Shown one piece after another: positions 48,506 to 60,539 of a stretch of DNA of 64,000 nt. The position numbers and the translations under genes are program-made. The DNA comes from Diplonema japonicum (taxonomy: Eukaryota; Euglenozoa; Diplonemea; Diplonemida; Diplonemidae), in the NCBI GenBank assembly GCA_964019335.1, contig OZ025679.1, positions 124,001 to 188,000 on the forward strand, written 5' to 3'. Each line of letters begins with the position of its first letter. Position 1 is the stretch's first letter. Under the pieces are notes generated by a model. It was not told the origin of the DNA. It saw only the letters and a program-made list of their open reading frames with translations, and made no database searches.

Positions 48506-50461
48506 ATGAGGACAACGTGTCTCGCGCTCTGCATGCTGGCAGCGCAGGCTGCAGTAGTAGAATATGACTTTGTGGTGGAGAACACGCTTGTGATGCAGTA
48601 CGGTCAGTACAAGGCGTACTTCAGGGACGGTGTGATGTACTACAAGAACAGCAGCTCGAACACGGGTGCGAATGGGATGGAACTAAAGGTGCCCGAGGCG
48701 GATGTTGCCAAGGTGCTTGTGGTAGATGGGTTCTACCGGGCTGTGCCGACAGTGAACGGACAGGTCCCGGGGCCCGCCATCATCGTGACAGAGGGCGACG
48801 AGGTGGTCGTCAGGATGACAAACAAGTTGGAGAACCAACCCGTGACGCTCCACTGGCACGGGATGTACCAGCGTGGGTCGAACTTCATGGATGGTGTGTC
48901 GCAGATCACGCAGTGTCCCACCCTCCCCGGGCAGTCCTTCACCTACCGGTTCATCGCCGAGCCCGTCGGAACTCATTCCTGGCACTCCCACCATGGCATC
49001 CAGCGTCCCGATGGCCTCTTCGGCCCTCTCATCGTGAAGGAGAAGACCCCTTCCTTCACTCGTTCCGTTCTCTGCAAGCACGACAACTTCCTCATGACAC
49101 TCTCCCTGTGGTACCACCAGTCCACTCCCGATGTTTACCACAAGCGTCTTGGGCCAGGCTTCTTTTCGCCCTCAGGTGATATCTACAAGTGGGGTAGGTC
49201 CGTCGATGGGAAGCTTGTCTCTGAGATCCCCTTCAAGACCGGTCTGGTCAATGGGAAGGGGCGCTTCAATGGGACGCAGGCCCCTTATGAGGTGTACAAT
49301 GTGGTTCCTGGTGACACGCACTGCTTCAGGATCGTGAACGCGGGGCTTGCGCAGTCGCTGCGAGTGTCGATCGACGGCCATGAGCTGCAGGTGTTCGCAT
49401 CGGACGGGTTCGAGTTCCAGACGGTGACAGCAGAAAGTGTCGTTGTGAACCCTGGCGAGAGCTACGACATCTCGATCTTGCCGAACGTCACCACTGGTGA
49501 CGGGAACTTCTGGGTCCGTGCACGCACCATGGAAGAGGGTGCCGACCACGAAGCGCTTGCCATTCTAAGGTACCCCTCTGCGCCTGTTAAGGACCCTGTG
49601 ACAACCCGCACCAGCTGCACCGCCGCTACACCTTGCAATGTACTGAATTGTCCTTTCCCGGCCTACGCTGCAGACTCGTTCCAAACCTGCCAGAGCATTC
49701 ACACGGTGCGTAACATGCCCCGTGCGGGTGACCCAACCCGAGTAGACCCTACGAAGCCCATCGAGACGTACTTCTTGAACTTCGGGTTCTCCCCGTTGTC
49801 CATCAACAACAGGCAGTTCGCTACGCCGCATGCACCACCAGGCTCGCAGCCCGATGCGGCGAAGTTCGTGCCGTGCGAGGAAAGCTGCGACACGACGCCT
49901 TGCGTGTGCACGCACCACTTGAACATCACATACGGCACGCAGGTACAGTTTGTCTTCACAAACACAGGGCCGCACGGGTATGGGATGCACCCTGCGCACT
50001 TCCACGGACACTCTTTCGAAGTGATGTACATAGGGTACCCGCCTTATGACCCAGTGACGGGGCATGTGTGCGAGTGGCCTGCGGGAGCACCTCACCCTAC
50101 TTGCAGGTCGACATTAGATATTGCCTGCAAGGAAGGTACGGCATGTGCAGTGGCTTCCTGGGCGCCTGGCAGAGAACCACCCTTGAACAATACACAAGCA
50201 CCTCTTAAAGACACAGTGATTGTGCCGCCTGGTGGGTACGCTGTGGTGCGTTACGTGGCAGATAACCCAGGTTACTGGCACCTCCACTGCCACATGGCGC
50301 ATCACCAGTTTTATGGCCTCTCGATGATTATTAATGAAGCACCGGAGCATCAAGCGCAGTTCCCGGCTCCTCCCGGGTTCCCGAAGTGCGGTGACTTCGA
50401 ACCCCCGCAGAACTACGCCTCCACGAGCAGGGACAAGTGGGCCTCCATGGCGGGGCTTTGA
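48506..50461 (+). CDS. Secreted multicopper oxidase (laccase/ascorbate-oxidase-like)
   Basis: The product is 651 residues with a signal peptide (MRTTCLALCMLAAQAAVV). Three cupredoxin domains are implied by the four copper motifs: HWHG (about residue 116), WHSHHG (about 160), HPAHFHGHS (about 495) and HLHCHMAHH (about 592). All ten expected His ligands and the type-1 Cys can be placed. The residue ten after that Cys is Leu, the non-coordinating axial position often linked with higher redox potential. The enzyme couples one-electron oxidation of phenols, metals or similar substrates to reduction of oxygen to water. Several N-glycosylation sites fit secretion. No membrane anchor or iron-permease partner is adjacent, so a ferroxidase role is not indicated. 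Confidence 0.85.
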   Translation: MRTTCLALCMLAAQAAVVEYDFVVENTLVMQYGQYKAYFRDGVMYYKNSSSNTGANGMELKVPEADVAKVLVVDGFYRAVPTVNGQVPGPAIIVTEGDEVVVRMTNKLENQPVTLHWHGMYQRGSNFMDGVSQITQCPTLPGQSFTYRFIAEPVGTHSWHSHHGIQRPDGLFGPLIVKEKTPSFTRSVLCKHDNFLMTLSLWYHQSTPDVYHKRLGPGFFSPSGDIYKWGRSVDGKLVSEIPFKTGLVNGKGRFNGTQAPYEVYNVVPGDTHCFRIVNAGLAQSLRVSIDGHELQVFASDGFEFQTVTAESVVVNPGESYDISILPNVTTGDGNFWVRARTMEEGADHEALAILRYPSAPVKDPVTTRTSCTAATPCNVLNCPFPAYAADSFQTCQSIHTVRNMPRAGDPTRVDPTKPIETYFLNFGFSPLSINNRQFATPHAPPGSQPDAAKFVPCEESCDTTPCVCTHHLNITYGTQVQFVFTNTGPHGYGMHPAHFHGHSFEVMYIGYPPYDPVTGHVCEWPAGAPHPTCRSTLDIACKEGTACAVASWAPGREPPLNNTQAPLKDTVIVPPGGYAVVRYVADNPGYWHLHCHMAHHQFYGLSMIINEAPEHQAQFPAPPGFPKCGDFEPPQNYASTSRDKWASMAGL

Positions 50462-51004
50462 TCATCCCTTGTGCGCAGTTTTTTTTTTTTTTTTTTTTTT
50501 TTTAAATTCTTCCCCATGATTCCGATATGGCGCACTGTCGTGGTATACTAGTGAGGCTGTAGAGCCAGAGAAAAATGCAACTAAATATAATTGCACCCCC
50601 CTCCCCCCCAGAAAGAAGAAATGAATGTAAAACTTTTCCCTTTCTTCCTTTTCTCCCTCTCCTCAAACGTAATGTTCCCCCCAACGAGAAGATGATTTTT
50701 CAATGCGTATATCCCTACTTTCTTGTCCTGCAAAAAAAAAAAAGAAAAAAAAAAACCCCCCCAAAAAACTACGTGGGGGAAAAAAAAGATGAATAAACAA
50801 ATTGCAGAGGACGAAACATAGGAGGCACAAAAAAAAAAGAGAAGCAAACAAGAACTTTTTTTTTCTTCTTCTTTTTGAAGTTTAAAAGTCGTTGTTAACA
50901 CTTCTTAGTGATTCCTTCCCCCCCCCCTTCTTTTTTTTGCGGATTTTACGTGAGGGGGGGGATAAACAAACTTTTTTTAAAAAAAAAAGGAAAGAAATGT
51001 TCTA
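50462..51004. other. Intergenic/UTR region
   Basis: T, A and C runs only; no gene was seen. Confidence 0.6.
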
Positions 51005-54000
51005 ATGGACCGCAGTACATCATTACCTTGCTCGGAAATAGCTCTTGACCTCGAATCGGATGTGAGGTTGACAGACTTGATCGAGTGCCAAATGGAAACA
51101 CTGAAGGAGTCGGAGGAAGCATTTAACAGCTATAAGATGAAGCTTTTTCAGAAGAAATCATTCACCGGAAAACCGTTGGCCCCGAGCCCGCCAAAGCCGG
51201 GGAGTGTAAGGAAGGTGTATGGGTTGACACAAGGCAAATTCTCGACCTCATCTACCCCAGAGTGTTTTGCTGAAACAAATTCGAGCACCCGACGGTCGGA
51301 GAGCCCGGGAGAGATTTTGGACGTTCTGAGCAATCTTGTCAGCAGCATAACAGTTCTGTTCGACAAAATGTCGAACAGATTCGACACCATCGAACAACGG
51401 CAGAAGGAGTACATGGAAGACCTCACCCAGCACAAGGAAACCTCCGGGTTGTTGAAACAGTTAGGCGAAACCCTCTCCACGCACACTGTTATCTTGAATG
51501 GCATTGAAGAGTCCCTTAAAAGGTGTGTTCCCGATGACAGGGATCATGGCCTCGTTTCGATATACAGCCAGGATGCACGGAGGAGCTATCTTGCTCCAGC
51601 ACATTCTGAACCCCGTCTTCGTAGCTTACGTGATATCAAAAGACAGGCCTCTCCGAGGGCTAAGAAAGAAGTAATGAGCCCAGATTTTCTAGTCACGAAG
51701 CTTGTTCCAAGCTTCGAAACCCACATGAACGATGTTGATAACCAGCTTCAAATGAACAAATCAAAGGTTGTTGCCATCCATGGCGACTTACCGAACCTCG
51801 CTTCTCCTAGAAAGATGCCGGCCAGTGAGCGGCTGAGTTCGCACACAACGGGGACGCTGCTCAACGCTATCTATGACATGTCAGCCAATCAGGACAGCAT
51901 GAAGGCTTTCTGCGAGTGCTTGACAATGTGTGTCTGCCACATCGCGAGCTCGCTGGAAGCAACGTTTTCTATTAAGGAGGAGGACATGAAGGGACTGGCT
52001 TCGGTCGCACACGATGCCATTGCTTTCAGCGGTAAAGAGGTGACCCAGCACGAGGCGTATGACCCAAAGATTGACTGTCTTGAAGATGGCGGCATACCCA
52101 CATCTGTACTATTGATCCCTATGCGCACTGAAGAAGATCAGGTGTGTGGTATCCTCAGAGTGTACAATAAAATGACGTTTCACGGAAAGCGTAAGGTTTC
52201 GGCGCCCGCGTTTTGTCTGAAGAATCCGGGCAACTACTCCACTGCGAGAAGCATGGAAGGTGTCGGCTCCCAGCCGCAGTTGTTCGAGGAGAGGTTCACC
52301 AGCATGGACGAAGATTACCTCAAAAGGCTGCTGGCGTTTGCGTGCCCCATGTTAACCCACGTGCTGTCGAAGGAGCAGAGACGGACGAATGCCGTGTGCC
52401 TTGCAAATCTTGTTGAGATCCTGAACATCCTGGGCCTGGAGTCGGGGGACAGCCTGCTTGCTGAAGTAGAAGCAGGGGCTAAACGTCTAACGAGTGCAAC
52501 GCACGCCACGGTGTATTTGTACGAAGGGAAAGGGGACTACATGATAAAGAACGGCAAAAGGGTGCATTTCGACGACACCAACGGCATCACGCCCTATGTT
52601 ATCGATGCGTGCCAGATCGCTGTGATTGCAAACGTCGACACGTGCGAGTCCTTCCAACAGCGCAACATGGACTTCACCGTCACAAACATCGTGGTGGTCC
52701 CTATCGCCATCGAAGACAACGTGATGGGTGTCATCGAACTGTACAACATGCCACCGGAGATTCTGACAGAGTTCACGAACCTCATTCTAAAAGCTCTATC
52801 GAAGTTCCTAGCGATCACGCTTACAGGCGAAACAGGGCTGCAGCTACTGGAGGAGGAAAAATCCCGTTCCACGATCATGGTCAAGGTTTGCAAAGAAATC
52901 GCCGCAGTAACCCTTGACGCGGAGGCGCTGCACAACAACATCATGGAACACGCGAGGACGTTGGTCAACGCAGACCGCGCGGCACTTTTCATCGCCGACT
53001 GGAAGAGAAAGGTTTTATTCGCTACGTTCGGCGGACAGTCTGTGACAATGCCCATCAACAAAGGCATTGCGGGAACAGTGGCAATGACAGGGCTGCCCCT
53101 CAGCATCACCGATGCATACACTGACACAAGATTCAACAAGAATGTAGACGTCAAGTCGGGTTACTGCACCAAGACGATCCTGTCGATGCCTGTGAAGTGC
53201 GACGGGCGGGTAGTAGCCGTGGCGCAGCTAATCAACAAGCGTGGTCCCGAAGGGATCATGGCCTTCGGCGAAGAAGACGAGCAGACCCTCGAAACCTTCA
53301 CGACCTTCGCGGGTATTGCTCTCCGCATTTCTGAACAGTACAAAACGCTTTCTAAAGAGCGGCAACGTGCCAGCGCCATGCTCGATGCAGTGGCAGGCGT
53401 GGCGGACACTGACATCAGGGAGGGCTCGAAGACAATCTGCTGCAACATCATGCACCAGGCCAAGACACTGATCGCAGCGGACAGATGCTCCCTCTTCATG
53501 ATCGACAAGGAGCAGACACAACTGTACTCCTGCGTCACCGATCAACAAGGCGGCGAGATCCGTGTCCCTCTGCACACAGGCATTGCAGGCGAGGTAGCAC
53601 GGCGTGACATCCTCCTCAACATCCCCGATGCTTACAAAGACAAGCGTTTCAACACAGAACAAGACAGGCTTCGTGGCTACGTCACAAAATCCATCCTTGC
53701 AGTCCCCGTACGGGGCGAGGGAGAGGTGCTCGCGGTGATGCAACTTATCAACAAAAATGAAGGCCTGCCTTTCGATGGGGAGGACGAGGTTTGGCAAAAA
53801 AAAAAAAAAAGAAAAACCTAAGCAACAACAACAACAACAACAACAACAAAAACCCCAGAAAACACTGCTGTACTTCTCGTCTCTAGCTGGCATCATTATC
53901 AGAAACACGCAGCTTTACGAGTATGTTCCCCAACCCCATTAATTCATTCTTCGCAAAGGTTCGCGACGCAGGGCAGGGCAGAACTGTCGAGCGTGCTGCA

Positions 54001-55202
54001 AACGTTGAACGATTCTTCCGCTCTGAGGAAAGGAGACGCGTCCCCCACAGCGAAGTACGGTGGGTCGACTCCGGAGGAGGTCCGGTTGTTCGAACGGCTT
54101 CAAGAGACAACACACGACGTAAGCGAGCTGGAGAAGGCCACCACGACACAGTTCGACATCCACCAGTACATGCCGCAAGAAGAAGGCTTGCCAAAGCTAC
54201 TATCACTGGTGTCATTGTTCTTCGAGAAACGAGGTCTTTTCGCCGAATTCTGCATCAATGACATAGTGATGCACAGATTCCTATCAGCAGTAGCCTGTTC
54301 TTACCGGCACGTGCCGTACCATAACATATACCATGCTGTGGATGTTACGCAGACAATTTACGTGATACTCAATCAAATGCCGGAAGGGCTTCTCACGAAG
54401 CTGGAGGAGTTTGTTCTTCTTCTCTGCGGGGTTATTCACGATGTGGACCATATGGGTCTGAACAACTCGTTCCATTACAAAGCTGAGACGCCTCTGGGGA
54501 TTCTATCCAACGCAACAGGTGGTACCTCAGCGCTTGAGATCCATCACTGCGATGTGGCGATTGCTATACTTCAACGCCCGGAGTGCAATATATTTTCGTC
54601 GTTCCCGAACAGAGCTGAAGAGATAGAGGCGTATAAGATGGTCGTTAAATGTGTTCTGGCTACCGATATGGCGCTGCACCAAGATTCCTTGAACCGCTTC
54701 AGCGAAATATATACCGATGAAAGAACGAAGCACAAGGAACAGTTACTGCTTATAATACTCAAAGTATGGAAATGCGGCGAAATCTTTTTTAATTTTTTTT
54801 TTTTTTTTTTTTTTTGTAAGGCCGCGGATATTTCAAATGTAACGAAGCCGTTTGATGTCAGCCGCAACTGGGCGTACCGTGTCCTTGAAGAATTCTATTT
54901 CCAAGGAGATTTGGAGGTACGGGACATGGGGCAGGTTTCCAACGAGATGTTTGACAGGAACAGCAAAAAAGAAATAGCGGAAGGGCAGTTGGGGTATGTG
55001 GGAAAAAAAGTGGGGTGGGAAATGAACCCTCAGATTTATCCGTTACTTTGCTAAGCCGTTTTTCGCCGTTGTCCGCGATGTCTTCCCGGAACTTGAGTCC
55101 TTCTACACACAACTCTGCAGCAACGAAAACGACTGGAGTACTATTCTCGAACGGGACAAGGAGAAGAAGGCTGCTAATACGGAGCTTAGTTATGATAAAT
55201 AA
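51005..55202 (+). CDS. Cyclic nucleotide phosphodiesterase with four GAF domains
   Basis: Exons are 51005-53788, 53859-53920, 53959-54763, 54821-54993 and 55034-55202 (1330 residues; introns 70, 38, 57 and 40 nt). After a disordered N part come four GAF-like domains near residues 275-412, 478-608, 632-775 and 795-950. The last two keep LINKRGPEG...FGEEDE and LINKNEG...DGEDE, forms of the NKxFxxxDE motif tied to cyclic nucleotide binding. The catalytic domain (about 1010-1290) has YHNIYHAVDV, the signature HDVDHMGLNNSF, LATDMALH and LKAADISN, with EGQLGFI restored across the last intron. It hydrolyses cAMP or cGMP. Four GAF domains exceed the usual two in mammalian and trypanosome enzymes. The splice joins recover conserved residues at every boundary, which supports the model. 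Confidence 0.85.
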
Positions 55203-55777
55203 ATTCCCCCAAGAAAAACTTTTTTTTTCCAAAAAAAAGGAATGGGGAAAAAAAAAAAAAAAAAAACTCGATAAAATTTCAGTGTGCATGGGGGTGCTCA
55301 CTGTGAAAAAAAAAGATGTGTTTACGGTGTATTTTTTTACAAAAATATTTATCCTTTCACACCCCCCCCCCCCCCAAGAAGAACAAAAAATGATTTTATG
55401 CCTTATGCAGTTGTGCCGAGCAAAAAAAAAAAGAATTAAAAAAGGTTGCCAGCGTTCCCTTTTTTGGACAAGTCAACAACCCGTTCTTGCAAAAAGGGGG
55501 CAAAAAAATGAAGTAGCTTTTTCTAAACTATTTTACTCGTGAACAGCAAAGAATAAAACAAGTCATTTCTTTTTGCCTCCTCCTCTCCATCCTCCCCTCT
55601 CTTTTGTTATTATTAAGTGGGCTTACCCGCGGCCTTGCTAACTGAAAGCAAGTCCCGCCATCACTTTCCCCCAATTTAAAAAAAAAAAATTCTCGTTCCG
55701 ACACATACAAACAAAATTCAAGGGGGAGTGAGTATACTTTAGTTTGAAAAAAAAAAAAAAAAAAGAAAAAAAAAAAC
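55203..55777. other. Intergenic/UTR region
   Basis: Homopolymers dominate. A stretch near 55385-55460 looks like a decayed inverted copy of the 57600-57720 repeat unit (shared TTGTGCCGAGCAAAAA). No gene. Confidence 0.5.
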
Positions 55778-56568
55778 ATGGCTAATGGACCGCGAACTAT
55801 TGGCCCGGGTGCAGGTGGGGGGTTCTTCCTGGTGGTGATCGGGATGATATCATTCTTGTGCCTAGTAGCAGCGCTGGCGTCGCGGGACGGATGGTGGGAA
55901 ATGTGTGATGATGTCCCTTGCAAGGCGCCCTCTTCACCTATAGATCCAAATGAACTGCTTCCTTGCACCCACGCAGACATTGTAGGACTAGAGGCAGCAA
56001 TGCCTGACATCGATTTCAACACAACATGCGACGGGACCCCCCCGGGGGCGGACTGCGACCTTAAGAAATGCAGGAAAGCGTGGGAAGTCCTCGACCCCTT
56101 CTTCACGGCGGTAGACCATCACGTGCAAGAAATCGTTTGCCTGAACCAGTTGAAGCTCGCATCAGGGGACTACATTGCTTTTGGTTCACTGTGTTGCAGT
56201 CTTTGCAATGAAGGCAGGTACGCGGATATCGACTACGTATTCAAAAGGTGGGCCGGCGAACGTCAGTCATGCGGCCTTTTCGGCTGCAGTGTCGGAAGCT
56301 ACAAACCGCAGGACGATTTCTGCGATACACGAGGGCAGCACGTGGAGGCAACACAAGCTTTCGCGACCACCACCTGTGTTCTCACTGCCTTCCTCACTGT
56401 GTACCATGTTTTTGGCCTGATTTGCATGGTGTGGGTTTTTAAGAGAGGGAAAAAAAAAAAAAAAAAAAAAAAAAACAGCAAAGCGACCGTAAACGTCATG
56501 TTCCGCTTCCTAGGGAGTTTAGTATCGTTGCTAAATTCGTATGGAAATGGGGGGGGGGAATTAAATTG

Positions 56569-56603
<35 letters not shown>

Positions 56604-57205
56604 AGCTATTACATGCACTGGGCACACTTCATCACGGCTGTCGTGTCGTTTGTGGCTGGGGTGCTCATGATCGCCACCATTACCGAACCTTTGTGTGGCA
56701 CGCGGTTGTCCGAGTATGAAGATTTTTCTTTTTTTAGGGGGCGTCTCACAAAGACTTCCTTTAACTCATATATTTTTTTTTAAAACCCCCCAACAGCTAT
56801 GTCGAGTCAAGGTTCGCAGTCAGGATAATGTGGTTCTCCATGACTGTTCAGGTAAGAGGGGTGCGGGGGGTTTTCTTTTCAGTACAATTAAACAAACTAA
56901 AGGTGATTTGTGGGTCGTATTACCTTCTGAGTGTTAAAGGCTACCTGGGGCTCTCGAGGGTGGCTGTAGTCAACGTTGCGATAGCCAACGCCGTGCCGCC
57001 TTCGCCCATTGTGATGCACAATGAGTTGGCAGAAACTACACCTGGGCCTGTGGTCAGGGAGAACAGTCAAGAGAAAGCTGATGAAGAGCCTATTGAATTG
57101 CACGCTATTAAAATGTCCCCGACAGAAGGCGACGAAGTCCCTGCTGCTGAGCAACCTGTTTCGCTTGAGCTTGATAAAGGTTGCCCGCCACCAGCCCTCA
57201 CATAG
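55778..57205 (+). CDS. Four-transmembrane protein, tetraspanin-like topology
   Basis: Proposed exons are 55778-56430, 56479-56521, 56601-56713, 56797-56851 and 56903-57205 (388 residues). TM1 is GGFFLVVIGMISFLCLVAAL. A Cys-rich loop of about 165 residues follows. TM2 (AFLTVYHVFGLICMV) and TM3 (WAHFITAVVSFVAGVLMIAT) then come close together, and TM4 spans the last two exons. The tail is acidic and Pro-rich. The loop is before TM2, unlike canonical tetraspanins whose large loop is between TM3 and TM4; claudin-like topology is another option. Exon borders with the 48-83-nt homopolymer introns were chosen to keep frame; the last two are less certain. Function unknown. Confidence 0.55.
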
Positions 57206-57601
57206 AACTTATCTATGTGCACTGCAGTTTGCTTCGTTATATTTTTTTGATTTTTTTCTACCCCCCCCCCCTCCCACCCACCCCTCCCCCGGAAGAGGAA
57301 TACAAAACAGGAAAAAAAAAAAAGAAGTAGAATTTAAAAATAAACTCCCCCCTTTCTCCAAACACACCCTGTTCTATTTCTTTTTATCGTCTTCTTTTTT
57401 TGGAAACCAAAGAGAGAGGGGAAAAAAGAAAAGAATGGAGAGGGCGGGGGGGGGGGAAGAAAACTTGCCCCAATTTTTTTTTCTTTAGTTTCCGTTCTTT
57501 TTTTTTTTTTCTTTTTTTTTTCCCCCCTTGTTTAGAAAACAGTTTTTTCTTGTGCGCGTGTACAGCGCTAAGTGCGTGGGGTAAAAAAAAAAAAAAAAAA
57601 A

Positions 57602-58131
57602 AATTCTTTATGACTATATGTCTTTGTTGTTCGCACGAGCAAAAAAGGTTTTTCGCAGCTTTTTTGCTCGGCACAAGTTGCATATAGTTATAAAATCATT
57701 TTTTGAAAGATAAATATTTGTAACAAAAATAATTCTTTATGACTATATGTCTTTGTTGTTCGCTTCAGGACCCTCTGGGACCGCGGAACGCGGTGCCGTA
57801 ACGGCGGGGCCGTGGAGGCGTCGCTCACTACAGGAAGTGGCCTGATCTTGCCCCCGGGTGCAAAACGCCCCGCGTGAATGGGTCTGCCTTCTGTCGTGTG
57901 TCGACCCTGGTTCTCTTAGGGGTCGCCTCACTCCGGCCTGGCGTCTGGCACGGAGGCGGGGAGGTGGGTGATCCAACCCTCTCTCCACCCGCTTTGGCAG
58001 TCTTCGGCGGCATTTTACTTTTTTGTTGTTCGCACGAGCAAAAAAGGTTTTTAAAAAGCTGCGAAAGTTTTTTGCTCGGCACAAGTTGCATATAGTTATA
58101 AAATCATTTTTTGAAAGATAAATATTTGTAA

Positions 58132-58132
<1 letters not shown>
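57602..58132. repeat. Tandem ~125-bp repeat with an 11-bp-stem hairpin
   Basis: Both units contain CGAGCAAAAAA and TTTTTTGCTCG, a perfect inverted pair around a short loop, then the same downstream segment to TAAATATTTGTAACAAAAA. The second unit is interrupted at TTTGTTGTTCGC. Confidence 0.75.
57764..58021 (-). mobile_element. 258-bp GC-rich insert with 12-bp target-site duplication
   Basis: The insert is flanked by TTTGTTGTTCGC at 57752-57763 and 58022-58033. On the minus strand it opens with a 61-codon frame (58013-57828) starting MPPKTAKAGGERVG, in GC-rich sequence unlike the flanks. It may be a short retroposon or the 5' end of a larger element. Confidence 0.6.
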
Positions 58133-58175
<43 letters not shown>

Positions 58176-58378
58176 GAATGTTCCGTTCCAAAAAGCCTCT
58201 CTCCCACTCTTCGTTCTGGATGTGTACGTTTTTTTTTTTTTTTTTTTTTTTTTTCCTTTGTTTTTTTTAACCCCCCCTCCTCTATTGCCCAATTCACGCG
58301 GCAATAAAAACTAGGGAGTTCAAAAGGCAACGCATTTCTTTTTTCCATCCCACCAAAAGCCGACCAAGGGCAAATGCG

Positions 58379-58885
58379 ATGCAAACGTGTGCGAAAATAA
58401 AACACGGAACAGTCGGGTGTCTAAGCGTTGTGCTTGGGACTGTGTTCGTCTTCATGGCTTGCGTGGTGATAGAAATGTTTGGCAGCGCGCATGACAGAGG
58501 CACAGGCGTCCATCTGCTGCAAGCAAACCCAGTTGTGGGGGCAGGCACTGCGCAAAGCAAGGAGACCTTGGATGGCTTCAATCAGCTCTTAATGAAAAAA
58601 CACCCTGCAAGTTGCTCTATTGCACAGCCACCTCTTTGGATCGCTGATTTCTTCAAGTCCGATCCTTTACCCACTGCCGTGAGCACCCTCCCCATTAGCC
58701 GTACCTTGCTGAACACCACCACTGTGCACACCCCTCTCTACACATCTTCTGCGCCGTTAAAATGGCGGACTTTCTCATACTACTGTAAATCTAATAACTT
58801 AACACCCGACTATCTCCACTGCTGGCCGCCTGTCCACGGGCTCCGACGCCACACAACTGTTTACAGCGTGATGATATGCTTGTAG
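58379..58885 (+). CDS. Short membrane-anchored or secreted protein, unknown
   Basis: The product is 168 residues. Residues 12-32 (VGCLSVVLGTVFVFMACVVI) form an uncleaved signal-anchor or signal peptide; the remainder is a Thr/Ser/Pro-rich lumenal part with NTT and NLT glycosylation sites and two late Cys. No catalytic motif is seen. It might be the stub of a longer glycosyltransferase-like protein, but no downstream exon was found. Confidence 0.45.
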   Translation: MQTCAKIKHGTVGCLSVVLGTVFVFMACVVIEMFGSAHDRGTGVHLLQANPVVGAGTAQSKETLDGFNQLLMKKHPASCSIAQPPLWIADFFKSDPLPTAVSTLPISRTLLNTTTVHTPLYTSSAPLKWRTFSYYCKSNNLTPDYLHCWPPVHGLRRHTTVYSVMICL

Positions 58886-59106
58886 AAGGCACGCGGGGGG
58901 GGATTAAAAAAAATAGAAAAAGTGCGCAGCACGTCCTGTCTAGTCTAGCATATTCTTTGTTGTTTCGTTTCATGTGCCCACTTCGTTACAGGCTGGGTTT
59001 TTTTTTTTAGAATGAGCCTGTAGAGGATTAATAGATAGATACGACATGTCCCGTCCTGTCCTGGGGTTGCCTAAAGGCCCCGGGCCCGTCGGTCCCAGGG
59101 GGTACC

Positions 59107-60468
59107 ATGGAGGCCCCACCCCGCCTTCTTCGTCAAACGCGCCCCCTAAGCTGGTATGGTGTTTCTTGTTTGCTTTTAAGTACCGCAACGCAGCCGCACT
59201 CGCAACTGTACACTCCGTCGAGTAGGGGCAGCGGGCATGCTTACACCAGTGCGGTGCAGGCACAGCCGGTGGAGACGGAGGCACGAGGTAGGAGGAAGAC
59301 CGCAAGCGTGCCTCAGCAGTATGTGCAGCAGCCGGTCGGGCAACACGTCCCGCAAGCACAGCAATACCAGCAGTCGCAGCTTGTCGCGCAGCCTCAACCG
59401 ATGCAGCAACCACTTCTACTTCAACAACAACAATACGCGCAGCCTCAGCAGCAGCACATGCAGCCTCAGCAACAATACGCGCAGCCCCAGCAGCAGCACA
59501 TGCAGCCTCAGCAGCAATACGTGCAGCCCCAGCAGCAGCACATGCAGCCCCAGCAACAATACGCGCAGCCTCAGCAGCAGCACATGCAGCCTCAGCAGCA
59601 GCAATACGCGCAGCTTCAGCAGCAGCAAGCACAGTTTACTGCCACGCAGCCCACAGCACGACCACAGGTGGCGCTGCAGTCCGTTGCATCAAGTGGCTTG
59701 GCCGACATGTTAGGCGGCTCCGATGATGAGGTGTGTGCACAACTACAAAACAGAACCAACAGGATGATGACGAGTTCTTTGAAGTAGAGTCCCCAGAGCC
59801 TGAGAGGGAGCGTCCCGTGGTAGCACCCCAGGTTCAGGTTACCGTGCAACCAAAGCCAGAACCAACACAAGAAAGGGCCAAGCCGCAAGTGCAGATCCAG
59901 AAACCGGTGCAGAGGGAGGCACGGCCAAGCCACGTGGGTGAGCGGAGCGAGCCAAGAGCACCTGAGCAGGTGCGGAGCTTGTCGCCGAGGATCATGTCCC
60001 TGTCGCCTAGGCAGATGCGAGGTATGCACTGCAGCACAGCACGCAACGCACGCAGGTCAAAGGAAGCCCACAGTCAGCACCGCGACGTTCCAGCCCAACC
60101 TCGACAGAGCCCGGCAGCCGATGCAGCAGCTGTTCGGGAAGACCATCAACAGGTGCTCCAGTGCTACCTTCAAATCCAGCGTGCGGCGGGAATGCAAGTG
60201 GTTCGACAGAAAGAAAAAGGAAGAAGACAAGCGCAGCAACAGCACAGGTGTTAGCAGAGGCCGTGTCACCACATCGGAGAAGCTTCCTGTCAAGTCAACC
60301 TTCGAAGTGCGCGACCCACACAAGCCGAACGCACTATTCGTCTCGAAGGTACCAAGAGCCGCGTTCCTTGAAAAGGAGAACAGCTACATCCTGACAAGGG
60401 ACAGGCCCGTGGGGCGCGAGGCGTATTTGAAACAAGTAGAGACTGTGAATAGATTGACAAAGCGGTGA
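59107..60468 (+). CDS. Gln-rich low-complexity protein with basic C-terminal region
   Basis: Proposed exons are 59107-59153, 59181-59730, 59763-60021 and 60056-60468 (422 residues). The first intron (27 nt) is optional because it is stop-less and a multiple of three. The second may instead end at 59753, giving 23 nt. The centre is about 17 repeats of MQPQQQQYAQ-like units, prion-like in composition. An acidic patch (DDEDDDEFFEVESPEPERERP), a Pro/Gln linker with SLSPR motifs, and a basic C terminus (ATFKSSVRRECKWFDRKKKE, DPHKPNALFVSKVPRAAF) follow. The conserved-looking C terminus suggests a cytoskeletal or RNA granule protein; this is inference. Confidence 0.6.
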
Positions 60469-60539
60469 AAGAAAAAAAAAATCTTTTTTTTGTATTCTGT
60501 AGTTTCTGTTTTTTTTTTTTTTTTTTTTCCCCCTTCCCC

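Larger units (their letters stand above)
57206..58378. other. Repeat-bearing spacer
   Basis: C and T runs, then two copies of a repeat of about 125 bp (57600-57725 and 57730-58132), the second split by an insertion. No cellular gene is supported. Confidence 0.6.

Noticed and set aside
56821-57205. Separate small gene starting at 56828
   Set aside because: It is in frame with the fourth transmembrane segment of the 55778 gene and best read as its last exons.
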